Virus record (IMG/VR): IMGVR_UViG_3300025674_008457
Span: 1-29,234 of that record
Strand: one strand, 5' to 3'
Source: a virus
DNA: 29,234 nt
The notes under the pieces are model-generated. The model had not been told where the DNA came from. It ran no database searches and saw only the letters and a program-made list of their open reading frames with translations. Below, in pieces: positions 17,405-26,858 of this stretch. The translations under genes were made by a program, and so were the position numbers. Each line of letters starts with the position of its first letter. Positions within the stretch are counted from its first letter, which is position 1.

Positions 17405-18973
17405 ATGGCTGCAATAATTACTGATCAACTTCGTATATTAAATGCAAAGAACTTTATAGCAGGAGTTGCTTCTACTAGTAACTCCTACTATTCGTTCGTT
17501 GGACTTCCAAATCCAACTGATTATGATACTGACTGGAATACAAGTCCACCTTCACCTGTGGACAATTTTAATCAAGAGAACAATCATTGGGACACAATGA
17601 TTGCATTGAAAAAAATATCTAAAACAGATGTCAGACAGGTTATAAGAAAAACTACTTGGACTTCTGGTGTTACATATGATATGTATCGCCATGATATCAG
17701 GGCAACAAATCCATCACAACCATCAAATGCTGTTGATCTATATTCTGCAAATTATTATGTCCTAAACAGCGATTACAGGGTTTATATTTGTTTACAGAAT
17801 GGAACTTCTCCAGAAAACCCATCTGGAAGACCTTCTCTTGATGAACCAACATTTACTGATTTAGAACCAAGAGAAGCAGGAACAAGTGGTGACGGTTATA
17901 TTTGGAAATATCTCTACACAATTAGTCCAAGTGACATTGTAAAGTTTGATTCTACAAACTATATGCCAGTTCCACAAAACTGGGATACAAGTTCAAGAGA
18001 AGCAGCAGTTAGAAATAATGCAGCATCAAGTGGACAGTTAAAAATTATAACCATTACTAATAGAGGTGTTGGTTTAGGGACTGCAAACAGAACCTATACA
18101 AGAGTTCCTGTCAGGGGTGATGGATCTGGTGCTGAAGCAACAGTTGTTATTAATAATGATTCTAAAGTTGAAAGTGTAACAATTTCTAATGGTGGATCTG
18201 GATATACTTTTGGTACATTAGATCTTGTTGGGGGTAATGTTCCAACAGGTACAACTTCACCAGTTTTCAATGTTATTATTCCACCACAAGGTGGTCATGG
18301 TGCAGATGTTTATAGAGAACTTGGTGCTTATAATGTTCTTCTTTATTCTAGAATCGAGAATGATACAGAAAATCCAGACTTTATTACTGGAAACCAAATC
18401 GCTAGAGTTGGTATTGTAGAAAGTCCATTGAGTTATGAATCTGATAGTATTTTAACTCTAGATAAAGCAAGTGCTGTTTATGCACTTAAACTAACTGGTA
18501 TTGGTTATAGTTCTGTCGTCTTTAATGCAGATACACAAATCACCCAAACTATCGGTGTTGGATCAACTGCTTTTGGTAGAGTAATTTCTTACGATCAAAA
18601 TACCGGTGTTCTGAAGTACTGGCAAGACAGATATCATTGTGGTTTTAATACCAATGGTACTCAAAATACATCACCAACCTATGGGTTTACTTTACATAGA
18701 TTTACTGCTGATATTGGTAGTGGTGGATCCTTTAATGTTCTTGGTGGAAGTGCAACATTAGGAATCCAAACAACATTTGGAAGTGAAAGTAATCCGGGTA
18801 TCAGTACCATAATAAATAGTAGGACATACTATTTGGGCCAACAGTTTGTTAAGGGTGTGTCACAACCAGAAGTCCAAAAGTATTCTGGAAACATCATTTA
18901 CGTTGATAATAGACCATCAATTACACGGTCAACAAACCAAAAAGAAGATATTAAAGTCATTTTGCAATTCTAA
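17405..18973 (+). CDS. 8: Baseplate wedge subunit gp8, enlarged
   Basis: 522 residues against 334 in T4. The N-terminus (MAAIITDQLRILNAKNFI, then TSNSYYSFVGLPNPTDYDTDW) and the following VRQVIRKTTWTSGVTYDMYR, then YVLNSDYRVYICLQNG, then DGYIWKYLYTISPSDIVKF, are typical of gp8 from marine T4-like phages. gp8 dimers sit on the outer face of the baseplate wedge with gp7 and gp6. The extra length includes one G-x-G-Y unit near residues 245-275 (VESVTISNGGSGYTFGTLDL), and a turn at residue ~375-405 (TQTIGVGSTAFGRVISYDQN) resembles the SGA module of the DUF4815 protein. It lies 33 bases after the protease and 6 bases before the next gene. Assignment rests on recalled family similarity and gene order. 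Confidence 0.88.
   Translation: MAAIITDQLRILNAKNFIAGVASTSNSYYSFVGLPNPTDYDTDWNTSPPSPVDNFNQENNHWDTMIALKKISKTDVRQVIRKTTWTSGVTYDMYRHDIRATNPSQPSNAVDLYSANYYVLNSDYRVYICLQNGTSPENPSGRPSLDEPTFTDLEPREAGTSGDGYIWKYLYTISPSDIVKFDSTNYMPVPQNWDTSSREAAVRNNAASSGQLKIITITNRGVGLGTANRTYTRVPVRGDGSGAEATVVINNDSKVESVTISNGGSGYTFGTLDLVGGNVPTGTTSPVFNVIIPPQGGHGADVYRELGAYNVLLYSRIENDTENPDFITGNQIARVGIVESPLSYESDSILTLDKASAVYALKLTGIGYSSVVFNADTQITQTIGVGSTAFGRVISYDQNTGVLKYWQDRYHCGFNTNGTQNTSPTYGFTLHRFTADIGSGGSFNVLGGSATLGIQTTFGSESNPGISTIINSRTYYLGQQFVKGVSQPEVQKYSGNIIYVDNRPSITRSTNQKEDIKVILQF
18130..18240 (+). repeat. Single G-x-G-Y unit in gp8
   Basis: Encodes GSGAEATVVINN, then KVESVTISNGGSGYTFGTLDLVGGN. Compare VTNAGIGY in the DUF4815 protein and ITNGGGGYTSAPPVTF in gp14. 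Confidence 0.7.
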
Positions 18974-18976
18974 GGA
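18972..18976 (+). promoter_or_regulatory. Shine-Dalgarno (AAGGA) overlapping the gp8 stop
   Basis: AAGGA overlaps the gp8 TAA and sits three bases before the ATG at 18980. The spacing is short, but no better site is visible, and the layout suggests coupled translation from gp8. Confidence 0.6.
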
Positions 18977-18979
18977 ATT

Positions 18980-21900
18980 ATGTCTCAAGAAACCAACCTC
19001 AACGTAGCTCCATATTTTGATGACTACAATCAACCAGTGATTGGTGGTAAAGATAATAATTATTACAAGGTTCTCTTTAAACCTGGTTATCCAGTACAAG
19101 CTAGAGAACTGACTACTTTACAGTCAATCCTTCAAAATCAAGTTGAGCAATTTGGCAATCACTTCTTCAAAGAAGGTGCGAAGGTAATTCCAGGAAACCT
19201 TACATATATCCAAAATTTTTATGCAGTTGAGGTTGAAAGCAACTTTTTAGGCATTCCAGTATCATTATATCTCGATAATTTAGTTGGATTGCAAATCAGA
19301 GGAGAAACTTCTGGTGTTGTTGCAATTATTAAAAAGGTTATTACCTCAGATGAGTCTGAAAGAGGAAATATCACTCTATATGTTGACTATTATCAGTCAA
19401 ACCAAAATAATTTGTCTTCAAGAGATTTTGAAGATGGTGAAAATCTAATTACTGATTCAAATATTTCTTTTGGCAGTACATTTATTTCTGCAGGAGAAGG
19501 ATTTGCTAGGACTATTGCTTCAAATGCAAATTCGGTTGGTTCTGCCTTTGCTTTAGGTGCTGGAGTTTATTTTCTTAGAGGTTATTTTGTTGATGTTGAT
19601 GATGAAATTTTAATTTTAGATCAATATACAAATACACCAAGTTATAGAATTGGTTTTGATATTATAGAAGAAGTTATATCAGCTGATGTTGATAAGAATT
19701 TAAGTGATAATGCAAATGGATTTAATAACTATGCCGCACCAGGTGCCGATAGACTAAAAATATCTGCTATTTTATCAAAGAAACCTTTAGATAATTATGA
19801 TTATCCAAGTTTTATTGAATTAGCAAATGTAAAGGATGGTGTACTCAGAAAGATTAACAAAAATACAGAGTACAATCTTTTAGCAGACGAACTTGCTCGT
19901 AGAACTTTTGATGAATCGGGTAACTACTACATAAAATCTTTCAGTACTTTTTGTAAAGAAAGTTTGAATGATGGAAAAGGAAATAATGGCATTTACTTAG
20001 AAAATCAAAAGACATCTTCTGGGGTTTCTCCATCAGAAGATTTGATGGTTTATAAAATTAGTCCAGGAAAAGCATATGTAAAGGGATATGAAGTAGAAAC
20101 TATTTCTCCAGTCCTTTTGGATGCACCAAAACCAAGAACCACAAACTTAATCCAAAATCAAGCAGTTAATTTTAGTTTTGGTTCTACCCTCAACTTAAAC
20201 AGATCTTCTGGTGCTCCTTCTATTGGTATTAATACCTCATCAACGATTAGTCTTAGAGATGCTAGGGTTGGTTTAAGTTCATATGCACCTGCGGGCAAGG
20301 AAATAGGTGTAGCAAGAGTCTATGATTTTGCTCTGGAATCTGGTTCTTACGAATTAGAAAATCAAAATATTAACAGATGGGATATTTCTTTATTTGATGT
20401 TCAAACATTTGGTGACCTGAGTGTAAATGAAGCAGTTACTTTAAGCACACCAACATACATTAAGGGCGATTCTAGTGGTGCTACAGCGTTCCTCAAGCAT
20501 AATGTTTCTGCTGGTGTAGCACTGACTGTATATCAAATTTCAGGTAACTTTATTAATGGCGAAAAGTTAATATTTGATAGCGTCAATGATACTAGAGTTA
20601 GCATTGGATTTAGTAATTATGGACTTTCTGGTGTTAAGTCTCTTTATGCAAATGTTGGAGCATCAAAAACTTTCTCTGCAGATACCATCCAATCAGTATC
20701 AACTTTAGTTGGAAATGGTAATGCATCTATTTCTGGTTTTTCTGCTGGTGTTTCTACTATTACTAGCCCAACTGTAGCATTCCCTGGAATTGTTACAACA
20801 GGCAATTTAATTCAATATACAAGACCAGAATTTACAACCAAATCTTTTGCAAGAGTTGATCAAGTATTAACAAACTCTATTATTGTTAGTGGAATTACTA
20901 CAGTAAATGGTGTTTGTGATGGTGGATTGCCTTCTGCAGTTTCTACTGAAGTAAACGATCTTTCCGTTCTTTATACCAAACTTCAAGTAACTCAAAATAA
21001 TAATAGACTATTTTCACCGTTACCAAAAGTAAATATTGAATCTGTTGATCTTACAAATTCTTCTTTGGTTATTAGAAGAGAATTTGATATTACTATCACA
21101 GATAATTCAACAAATACAGTAACTGCAGCAGCAAATCAAGTATTTTTGCCTTTTGATGAAGAGAGATATATTCTGTCGAGATCTGATGGAACTTTGGAAA
21201 TTCTCACAGAAGACAAATTCCAATTTACAAATGGTTCTACTGAACTTGTTATTAATGGATTAGGTTCAAATGATACTGGTGCAAAATTAGTAGCAACTTT
21301 AAGAAAAGAATCAGTAACTTCAAAAGTAAAAAGAAAAGCGCCTATTGGATCTTTGATTGTTGATAAATCCAAATATGATTATTCTGGCACTGGAACTACC
21401 ACAAAGAATGATGGATTAACATTTGGAACCTATCCATTCGGAACTCGTGTTCAAGACGAAAAGATTTCTTTAAATATTCCTGATGTAATAAAGATTCATG
21501 GAATTTACGAGTCTAGCGATACTTCCGATCCAGTTCTTCCAAACTTGGTAGTTGGTTCGTTAGATGGTCCAACAGCAAAAACTGATGATTTAATTATTGG
21601 AGAAGAATTTGTTGGATCCATTAGTGGTGCAAGAGCGATTTATGCAGAAAGATTAGATAGCAGCAAAATATCTCTTGTTTATTTAAATAAAAATGTTTTC
21701 CAAAATGGCGAAATTGTCAAGTTTTTGGAATCTAATGTTAATGGAATTGCATTTACATTAAATCAAGGAAGTAAAAATATTACTGATAATTTCACTTTCT
21801 ATAATGGACAAACAGCAACTCATTATGACTATAGTTATATTTTAAGAAAACAAAATACCAAAGAACCCACAAGAAAAATAAAAATTGTCTATTCTAACGG

Positions 21901-24900
21901 TTATTATGACACTTCAGAAACTGGTGATGTAACAACTGCAAATTCTTATGATCTTTTTGATTATGGAAAGGATATTCAATCAGTAAATCAGTTCAGAAAC
22001 ACTGATATTTTAGACGCAAGACCTAGAGTTAGTAATTTTACAGTTTCTGCTGGATCTAGATCACCATTTGAATTTGAAGGAAGAACATTTACTAGTGGAA
22101 ATCATAGCACCAACTATGTTTTAGCATCTGATGAATCTGAAACACTGTCATTTACATATTATCTCCCAAGAATTGATAGAATTTATTTGACAAAAGAGGG
22201 TATTTTCCAATTAAAGGTTGGAGAACCAGCAGATAATCCAAAACTTCCTGAAGAAGTATCTAACGGACTGAATATTGCAAATATTGCTTTACCTCCATAT
22301 CTTTATGATGTTAGAGATGCCGAAGTAAGTTTTGTTGATCACAAGAGATATCAGATGAGTGATATCTTTAGACTTGAAAATAGAATTAAGAATCTTGAAT
22401 ATTATACAAGTCTTTCATTGCTTGAGAATAACACTGCTAACTTGTTTATTTCTGATTCTCTAGGTTTAAATAGATTCAAGTCAGGATTCTTAATTGATAA
22501 CTTCTCTTCTGTTGGTGTTCAGGATAATACTGTTGGTGTAAAGAATAGTTTAGATATTCAAAATGGACATCTTAGACCATCACACTATACAACCTCACTC
22601 AATCTTGAGTTAGGTTCTGATGCAATTGCAGGAATTGGAACAACAACCAATGCAAATCAAGACAAAAATTATCTAAGCAATATTCTTGGAACAAATATCA
22701 GAAAAACTGGTAGTGTTTTAAGTTTGGATTATGATGATGTTCTTTGGGTTGAGCAACCATTTGCTACAAGAGTTGAAAATGTAACTCCATATCTTGTAAA
22801 GACATGGGAAGGATCAATTGAACTTGAACCAACTGTTGATGTTTGGATTGATGTAAATCGTCTTGAACTTAGAGATGTAAGAATGGAAGGTTCTTTCCTC
22901 GGTGTTGCAGAAGCACTGAGAGCAGAGGTCACCGACCAAGCAGATGGTTCAAGATTGGGTGTAAGTCCTATTATTTGGAATTCTTGGGAAACAAATAATA
23001 TCAGACAAGACCTTGGACTTACTTTAAGTGCAAGTATGTCTTCTTCCTCAAGCACAACTGATGTTGGTGGCGGACAACAGGAAGTTTCTACAACAACTAG
23101 TATTGATATTGGGGGAAGTGTAAGTCTTACAACTAACTTAGACCAAAGAAGAACTGGTGTTCAGCATACAGTTAGAGAGCAAATTGATACAGAATCTCTT
23201 GGCGATAGAATTGTAAGCAGAAATATTATTCAATTTATGCGCTCCAGAAACATTCAGTTTACTGGTAAGCGCCTGAAACCAAATACTCAGGTATATGGAT
23301 TCTTTGATAGTATTGATGTAAACAGTTTCTGCACACCAAAACTGTTGGAAGTTTCAATGACTTCTGGAACATTCCAAGTTGGTGAAAACATTATCGGTAC
23401 AATGCCAACAGCAAATATAGTTGATGGTTTTGATACAAGCACACTTCCTTATATTTCGTTCCGTCTTGCAGTTTCAAATCATAAGTATGGACCTTATGAT
23501 AGTCCTACAGATTTTTATGTACAAAATCCATATGACAGACAAAATAATGTTCCAGAAAATTATTCATCAACCAGCACATTACTGAACATTGATACATTCA
23601 GTCTGTCAAATGAAAGACAACCAGAATTTTGGGGTTGGGCAAGAACTGGAATGATTCTTAGAGGTCAAACCAGTGGTGCTGTTGCAACAGTTTCAAACCT
23701 CAGAATGGTGACCGATAACATTGGCACTGTAATTGGTACTTACCTTGTTCCTGATGGTAATGTTCCAGGAAATCCAGTATTTGAAACAGGAAGAAGTGTA
23801 TTCAGATTAACGAATAGTTCTACAAATAGTAGAATTGGTGGTGTTGTAACAACATCTGCTGAAGAAATCTTCTATTCACAAGGTGATATTGATAATACTC
23901 AGGAAGTCACTCTTTCCCTCAGAAATGCTAGGGTTGAGCATCAAGATTTTGAAGAGACAAGAACTTTAACCGCATCTTCTGTTGCAACCGCTAACGCAGG
24001 ATCCACAACTTCTTCATCTACACAGATTCAATCACAGGTAGTTAATAATATTACCAATGTTACTAACGTAACAAGAAATGTCACACAAAACATAACACAA
24101 AACATAACACAAAATATACAGCAACAACAAAGAAGAGACCCACTTGCACAATCATTCTACGTTGATGATGCAACTGGTATCTTTGTAACTAAGTTGAATG
24201 TATACTTTAGAACAAAAGATTCGACTTTACCTGTATATTGTCAACTCAGGGAAATCAAAGTTGGTCTCCCAACGTTGAAGATACTTCCATTCTCGGAAGT
24301 TGAATTAACTCCCGATCAAGTTAACGTATCCGAAGATGCATCTGTTCCAACAACAATTGAATTTGATTCTCCAATCTATTTGAATGGTGAAACAGAATAT
24401 GCAATTGTGTTGCTTTCAGATTCTACAGAATATACTGTTTGGATTTCTCGTCTTGGTGAAGCAGATGTTACCTCTGCAGCAACAGAGGCAGGTCAAATTC
24501 TTGTATCTTCACAACCAATTCTTGGTTCACTCTTCAAGTCACAAAACGCTTCAAGTTGGGATGCAAGTCAGTATGAAGACCTTAAGTTTGAACTTTATCG
24601 TGCTAACTTTGTTTCTAGCGGATCAGTACAATTCTTCAATCCAACATTACCGACAAATGGTGTAGATGTACTGAGAAAAGATCCGTTTGATATTGATTCA
24701 AAGACTGTTAGAATTGGAATTGGAACAACAGTTCAGGATACTTTAACAAATGGAAATACATTTATTCAGTTACAATCTGGCGCAACAGGAACTCTTGTTG
24801 GCACTGCTGGAACAGTAGCAACTTTAAGTGTAACAAATGCAGGTATTGGATATACACCAAGCGCAGGTGCTTTTACCTACAATAATCTTGTTCTTACTAA

Positions 24901-26584
24901 TGTAACTGGAACAGGTAAGAATGGTACTGCAAATATAACAATTGATAGTGGTGTTGCAGTTGCTGCAACTGTTGTCAATGGTGGAAATGGATATGCTGTT
25001 GGAGATCTCCTCACAGTTTCTTCTATCGGAATATCGTCTATTGGAAGAAATCTAAGATTAAGTGTTTCTGCTCTGAGTGGTGTTAATGAATTGGTAATTG
25101 ATGATGTTCAAGGCGACTTTACTGTTGGAGCAGGATACACACTAACCTATATTAACAACTCTGGTGTAACCACAACATTGAATAGTGCTTATGGTGGCAA
25201 TGTTACTATAACACAACCAGTTGAAGAAATTTATGATGGATTACATTTCAAGGTCAATCAAAGAAACCACGGAATGCACTCTGATGTCAATAAAGTCACA
25301 ATTATTAGTGCAAAATCTGATGTAGCACCAACATCGCTTTCTCTTGATTATGAAGCAACATCTACAGCAAGTATTTCTGTTGCCAGCACTTCAAACTTCA
25401 CATCTTTTGAAAATGTAAGTGTTGCAAGCACAAACCCAGGATATGTTTTAATTGGAAATGAAATTATCAAATACACTGGTGTTTCCGGAAATACTTTAAC
25501 AGGTATAACCAGAGAAGTAGATGGAACTAAAGCATTTACACACAACAATGGTGAATTGGTCTATAAGTATGAACTTAATGGCGTTTCACTTTTGAGAATT
25601 AACAAGACTCATGATTTAAGTGATGCTGATATTAATGAACAGATTGGATTGGATTATTACTATCTGAAAGCTGATATGAGTTCTGGAACTGACCTCACTG
25701 ATAGAACAGGTTCTGGTTCATTGCCTGCACTGTTCTTCAGCGAGACCAAGAAAACAGGTGGTCTTAATGTTTCTGCAACATATAATGTACCATTTGAACT
25801 TATTACCCCTTCAATTAGAACAATCAGTCCAAAGTTCACAACAATCTCTGCTGCTGTAAGAACTGTAAGTGGTCAAAGTATTGATGGCACTGAAACACCT
25901 TACCTTGATAAGGGATTCCAACCAATTTCATTAAACAATACAAACTATTTTGATTCACCAAGAATTATTGCGTCACAAGTGAATGAAGATGCAAGATTAA
26001 CAAGTTTACCTGGTAATAAGTCCTTTACAATGAATATGAATTTATTAAGTGTTGATCAAAGATTATCTCCTTGCATTGACCTTACAAAAACTAACATAAT
26101 CTTTACATCAAACAGAGTTAATCAACCAGTCACAAACTATATTACTGATAATAGAGTAAATGGAATTGAGAATGATCCAAATTCGTTCTACTATGTTTCC
26201 AAACCAATTACATTACAGACTTCAGCAACATCAGTTAAGATTATTCTTACTGGTGCAATAAATGAACAGAATGATATTAGAGCATTCTACTCTATTCAAA
26301 ATGACGCAAGCGAATCTCCAATATTTACCGCTTTCCCTGGTTATTCAAATCTTTCCTCTGGACAGGTTATTGATCAATCATCTAACACAGGATTACCCGA
26401 TACACTAATATTGAAAAATTCATTCTATGATTATGTTCCAACTCCAAGATCATTTAAGGAATATGAATTTACTGTTGATAATTTGCCTTCATTCAAGAAT
26501 TTTAGAATTAAACTTATTATGACTTCCACAAATCAGGCTATTGTTCCTGTAATTCAAGATCTTAGAGTTATTGCACTTGCTTGA
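18980..26584 (+). CDS. Giant DUF4815-type baseplate/fibre structural protein
   Basis: 2534 residues. The N-terminus (MSQETNLNVAPYFDDYNQ, YYKVLFKPGYPVQARELTTL, QNQVEQFGNHFFKEGAKVIP) is the DUF4815 signature. This family extends to the conserved IDRIYLTKEGIFQLK ... HKRYQMSDIFRLENRI region near 1070-1140. It then has SRNIIQFMRSRNIQFTGKRL, a low-complexity stalk of N-[IV]-T-x repeats (about 1688-1720), and the DPLAQSFYVD ... LPVYCQLREI beta domain common in marine phage tail proteins. Next come two G-x-G-Y units, a GNEIIKYTGVSG/GITREVDGT module and a C-terminal beta region. Four SGA modules are dispersed (about residues 100-160, 491-542, 870-918, 1557-1610). It occupies the slot of T4 gp9-gp12, so it may replace the gp9/gp10 fibre-attachment layer (inference by position). 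No catalytic motif is seen. Confidence 0.82.
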   Translation: MSQETNLNVAPYFDDYNQPVIGGKDNNYYKVLFKPGYPVQARELTTLQSILQNQVEQFGNHFFKEGAKVIPGNLTYIQNFYAVEVESNFLGIPVSLYLDNLVGLQIRGETSGVVAIIKKVITSDESERGNITLYVDYYQSNQNNLSSRDFEDGENLITDSNISFGSTFISAGEGFARTIASNANSVGSAFALGAGVYFLRGYFVDVDDEILILDQYTNTPSYRIGFDIIEEVISADVDKNLSDNANGFNNYAAPGADRLKISAILSKKPLDNYDYPSFIELANVKDGVLRKINKNTEYNLLADELARRTFDESGNYYIKSFSTFCKESLNDGKGNNGIYLENQKTSSGVSPSEDLMVYKISPGKAYVKGYEVETISPVLLDAPKPRTTNLIQNQAVNFSFGSTLNLNRSSGAPSIGINTSSTISLRDARVGLSSYAPAGKEIGVARVYDFALESGSYELENQNINRWDISLFDVQTFGDLSVNEAVTLSTPTYIKGDSSGATAFLKHNVSAGVALTVYQISGNFINGEKLIFDSVNDTRVSIGFSNYGLSGVKSLYANVGASKTFSADTIQSVSTLVGNGNASISGFSAGVSTITSPTVAFPGIVTTGNLIQYTRPEFTTKSFARVDQVLTNSIIVSGITTVNGVCDGGLPSAVSTEVNDLSVLYTKLQVTQNNNRLFSPLPKVNIESVDLTNSSLVIRREFDITITDNSTNTVTAAANQVFLPFDEERYILSRSDGTLEILTEDKFQFTNGSTELVINGLGSNDTGAKLVATLRKESVTSKVKRKAPIGSLIVDKSKYDYSGTGTTTKNDGLTFGTYPFGTRVQDEKISLNIPDVIKIHGIYESSDTSDPVLPNLVVGSLDGPTAKTDDLIIGEEFVGSISGARAIYAERLDSSKISLVYLNKNVFQNGEIVKFLESNVNGIAFTLNQGSKNITDNFTFYNGQTATHYDYSYILRKQNTKEPTRKIKIVYSNGYYDTSETGDVTTANSYDLFDYGKDIQSVNQFRNTDILDARPRVSNFTVSAGSRSPFEFEGRTFTSGNHSTNYVLASDESETLSFTYYLPRIDRIYLTKEGIFQLKVGEPADNPKLPEEVSNGLNIANIALPPYLYDVRDAEVSFVDHKRYQMSDIFRLENRIKNLEYYTSLSLLENNTANLFISDSLGLNRFKSGFLIDNFSSVGVQDNTVGVKNSLDIQNGHLRPSHYTTSLNLELGSDAIAGIGTTTNANQDKNYLSNILGTNIRKTGSVLSLDYDDVLWVEQPFATRVENVTPYLVKTWEGSIELEPTVDVWIDVNRLELRDVRMEGSFLGVAEALRAEVTDQADGSRLGVSPIIWNSWETNNIRQDLGLTLSASMSSSSSTTDVGGGQQEVSTTTSIDIGGSVSLTTNLDQRRTGVQHTVREQIDTESLGDRIVSRNIIQFMRSRNIQFTGKRLKPNTQVYGFFDSIDVNSFCTPKLLEVSMTSGTFQVGENIIGTMPTANIVDGFDTSTLPYISFRLAVSNHKYGPYDSPTDFYVQNPYDRQNNVPENYSSTSTLLNIDTFSLSNERQPEFWGWARTGMILRGQTSGAVATVSNLRMVTDNIGTVIGTYLVPDGNVPGNPVFETGRSVFRLTNSSTNSRIGGVVTTSAEEIFYSQGDIDNTQEVTLSLRNARVEHQDFEETRTLTASSVATANAGSTTSSSTQIQSQVVNNITNVTNVTRNVTQNITQNITQNIQQQQRRDPLAQSFYVDDATGIFVTKLNVYFRTKDSTLPVYCQLREIKVGLPTLKILPFSEVELTPDQVNVSEDASVPTTIEFDSPIYLNGETEYAIVLLSDSTEYTVWISRLGEADVTSAATEAGQILVSSQPILGSLFKSQNASSWDASQYEDLKFELYRANFVSSGSVQFFNPTLPTNGVDVLRKDPFDIDSKTVRIGIGTTVQDTLTNGNTFIQLQSGATGTLVGTAGTVATLSVTNAGIGYTPSAGAFTYNNLVLTNVTGTGKNGTANITIDSGVAVAATVVNGGNGYAVGDLLTVSSIGISSIGRNLRLSVSALSGVNELVIDDVQGDFTVGAGYTLTYINNSGVTTTLNSAYGGNVTITQPVEEIYDGLHFKVNQRNHGMHSDVNKVTIISAKSDVAPTSLSLDYEATSTASISVASTSNFTSFENVSVASTNPGYVLIGNEIIKYTGVSGNTLTGITREVDGTKAFTHNNGELVYKYELNGVSLLRINKTHDLSDADINEQIGLDYYYLKADMSSGTDLTDRTGSGSLPALFFSETKKTGGLNVSATYNVPFELITPSIRTISPKFTTISAAVRTVSGQSIDGTETPYLDKGFQPISLNNTNYFDSPRIIASQVNEDARLTSLPGNKSFTMNMNLLSVDQRLSPCIDLTKTNIIFTSNRVNQPVTNYITDNRVNGIENDPNSFYYVSKPITLQTSATSVKIILTGAINEQNDIRAFYSIQNDASESPIFTAFPGYSNLSSGQVIDQSSNTGLPDTLILKNSFYDYVPTPRSFKEYEFTVDNLPSFKNFRIKLIMTSTNQAIVPVIQDLRVIALA
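24083..24118 (+). repeat. Three 12-bp tandem repeats encoding TQNI in a fibre stalk
   Basis: ACACAAAACATA occurs twice exactly and once with a single C-to-T change. In frame it encodes T-Q-N-I three times (residues 1702-1713), within a longer stretch of N-[IV]-T-x units beginning near residue 1688 and ending in QQQQRRDPLAQSF. The repeat number could change by slippage without breaking the frame. Confidence 0.9.
24799..25030 (+). repeat. G-x-G-Y units in the DUF4815-type protein
   Basis: Encodes LSVTNAGIGYTPSAGAF, then AATVVNGGNGYAVGDLLTV. A GGAATTGGAACAACA copy (the GIGTT codon block) lies just upstream at 24716-24730. Confidence 0.72.
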
Positions 26585-26587
26585 GGT
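26583..26587 (+). promoter_or_regulatory. Shine-Dalgarno (GAGGT) deciding the small-gene start
   Basis: GAGGT, overlapping the DUF4815 gene stop, lies four bases before the ATG at 26592. It makes that ATG a much better start than the in-frame TTG at 26571. Confidence 0.7.
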
Positions 26588-26591
26588 AAGA

Positions 26592-26816
26592 ATGAATTTA
26601 GTACCAGTTGAAGGTGAAAATCATCTTTATAGAGATACAAATACTAATGCTATTGTGAGCACAAATCAATCTGAACATGCAATGTATCTTTCTAGAAAGA
26701 AAATTCAAGAAAATGAAAAAGATAGAATTAATAATATAGAATGTGAAGTTATCTCTATCAAAAATGATTTGGATGAAATTAAAACATTACTAAAAAATCT
26801 GTCAAAAGGACTATAG
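26592..26816 (+). CDS. Small conserved coiled-coil protein, function unknown
   Basis: 74 residues from the ATG at 26592. The N-terminal part (MNLVPVEGENHLYRDTNTNA, then IVSTNQSEHAMYLSRKK) has the PVEG-x-x-x-L-[YF]-R-D form that I associate with a small protein recurring among late genes of T4-like marine phages. Residues 35-72 are charged and heptad-like (RINNIECEVISIKNDLDEIK, then TLLKNL), predicting a coiled coil. It starts 7 bases after the giant gene and precedes the late promoter of gp13, so it belongs to the gp8 transcript. It may be a minor virion component or an assembly helper; nothing in the sequence decides this. Confidence 0.75.
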   Translation: MNLVPVEGENHLYRDTNTNAIVSTNQSEHAMYLSRKKIQENEKDRINNIECEVISIKNDLDEIKTLLKNLSKGL

Positions 26817-26828
26817 GTTTCAACTAAA

Positions 26829-26836
26829 GATAAATA
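26829..26836 (+). promoter_or_regulatory. Candidate late promoter (GATAAATA) before gp13
   Basis: GATAAATA lies in the 42-base gap before gp13 and ends 22 bases before its ATG. AGAGG at 26843-26847 provides a ribosome site 11 bases before the start. It would let the neck genes gp13-gp14 be transcribed separately from the baseplate genes. Confidence 0.62.
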
Positions 26837-26858
26837 TTTTCTAGAGGTTATTAAGTAA

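Noticed and set aside
24040-24125. N-x-T runs as glycosylation sites
   Set aside because: The sequons arise from the N-[IV]-T-x stalk repeat; eukaryotic-type N-glycosylation is not expected in a bacterial host.
26571-26591. TTG at 26571 as start of the small gene
   Set aside because: It would overlap the DUF4815 gene end and has no ribosome site, while the ATG at 26592 has GAGGT at good spacing and begins the recognisable MNLVPVEG sequence.
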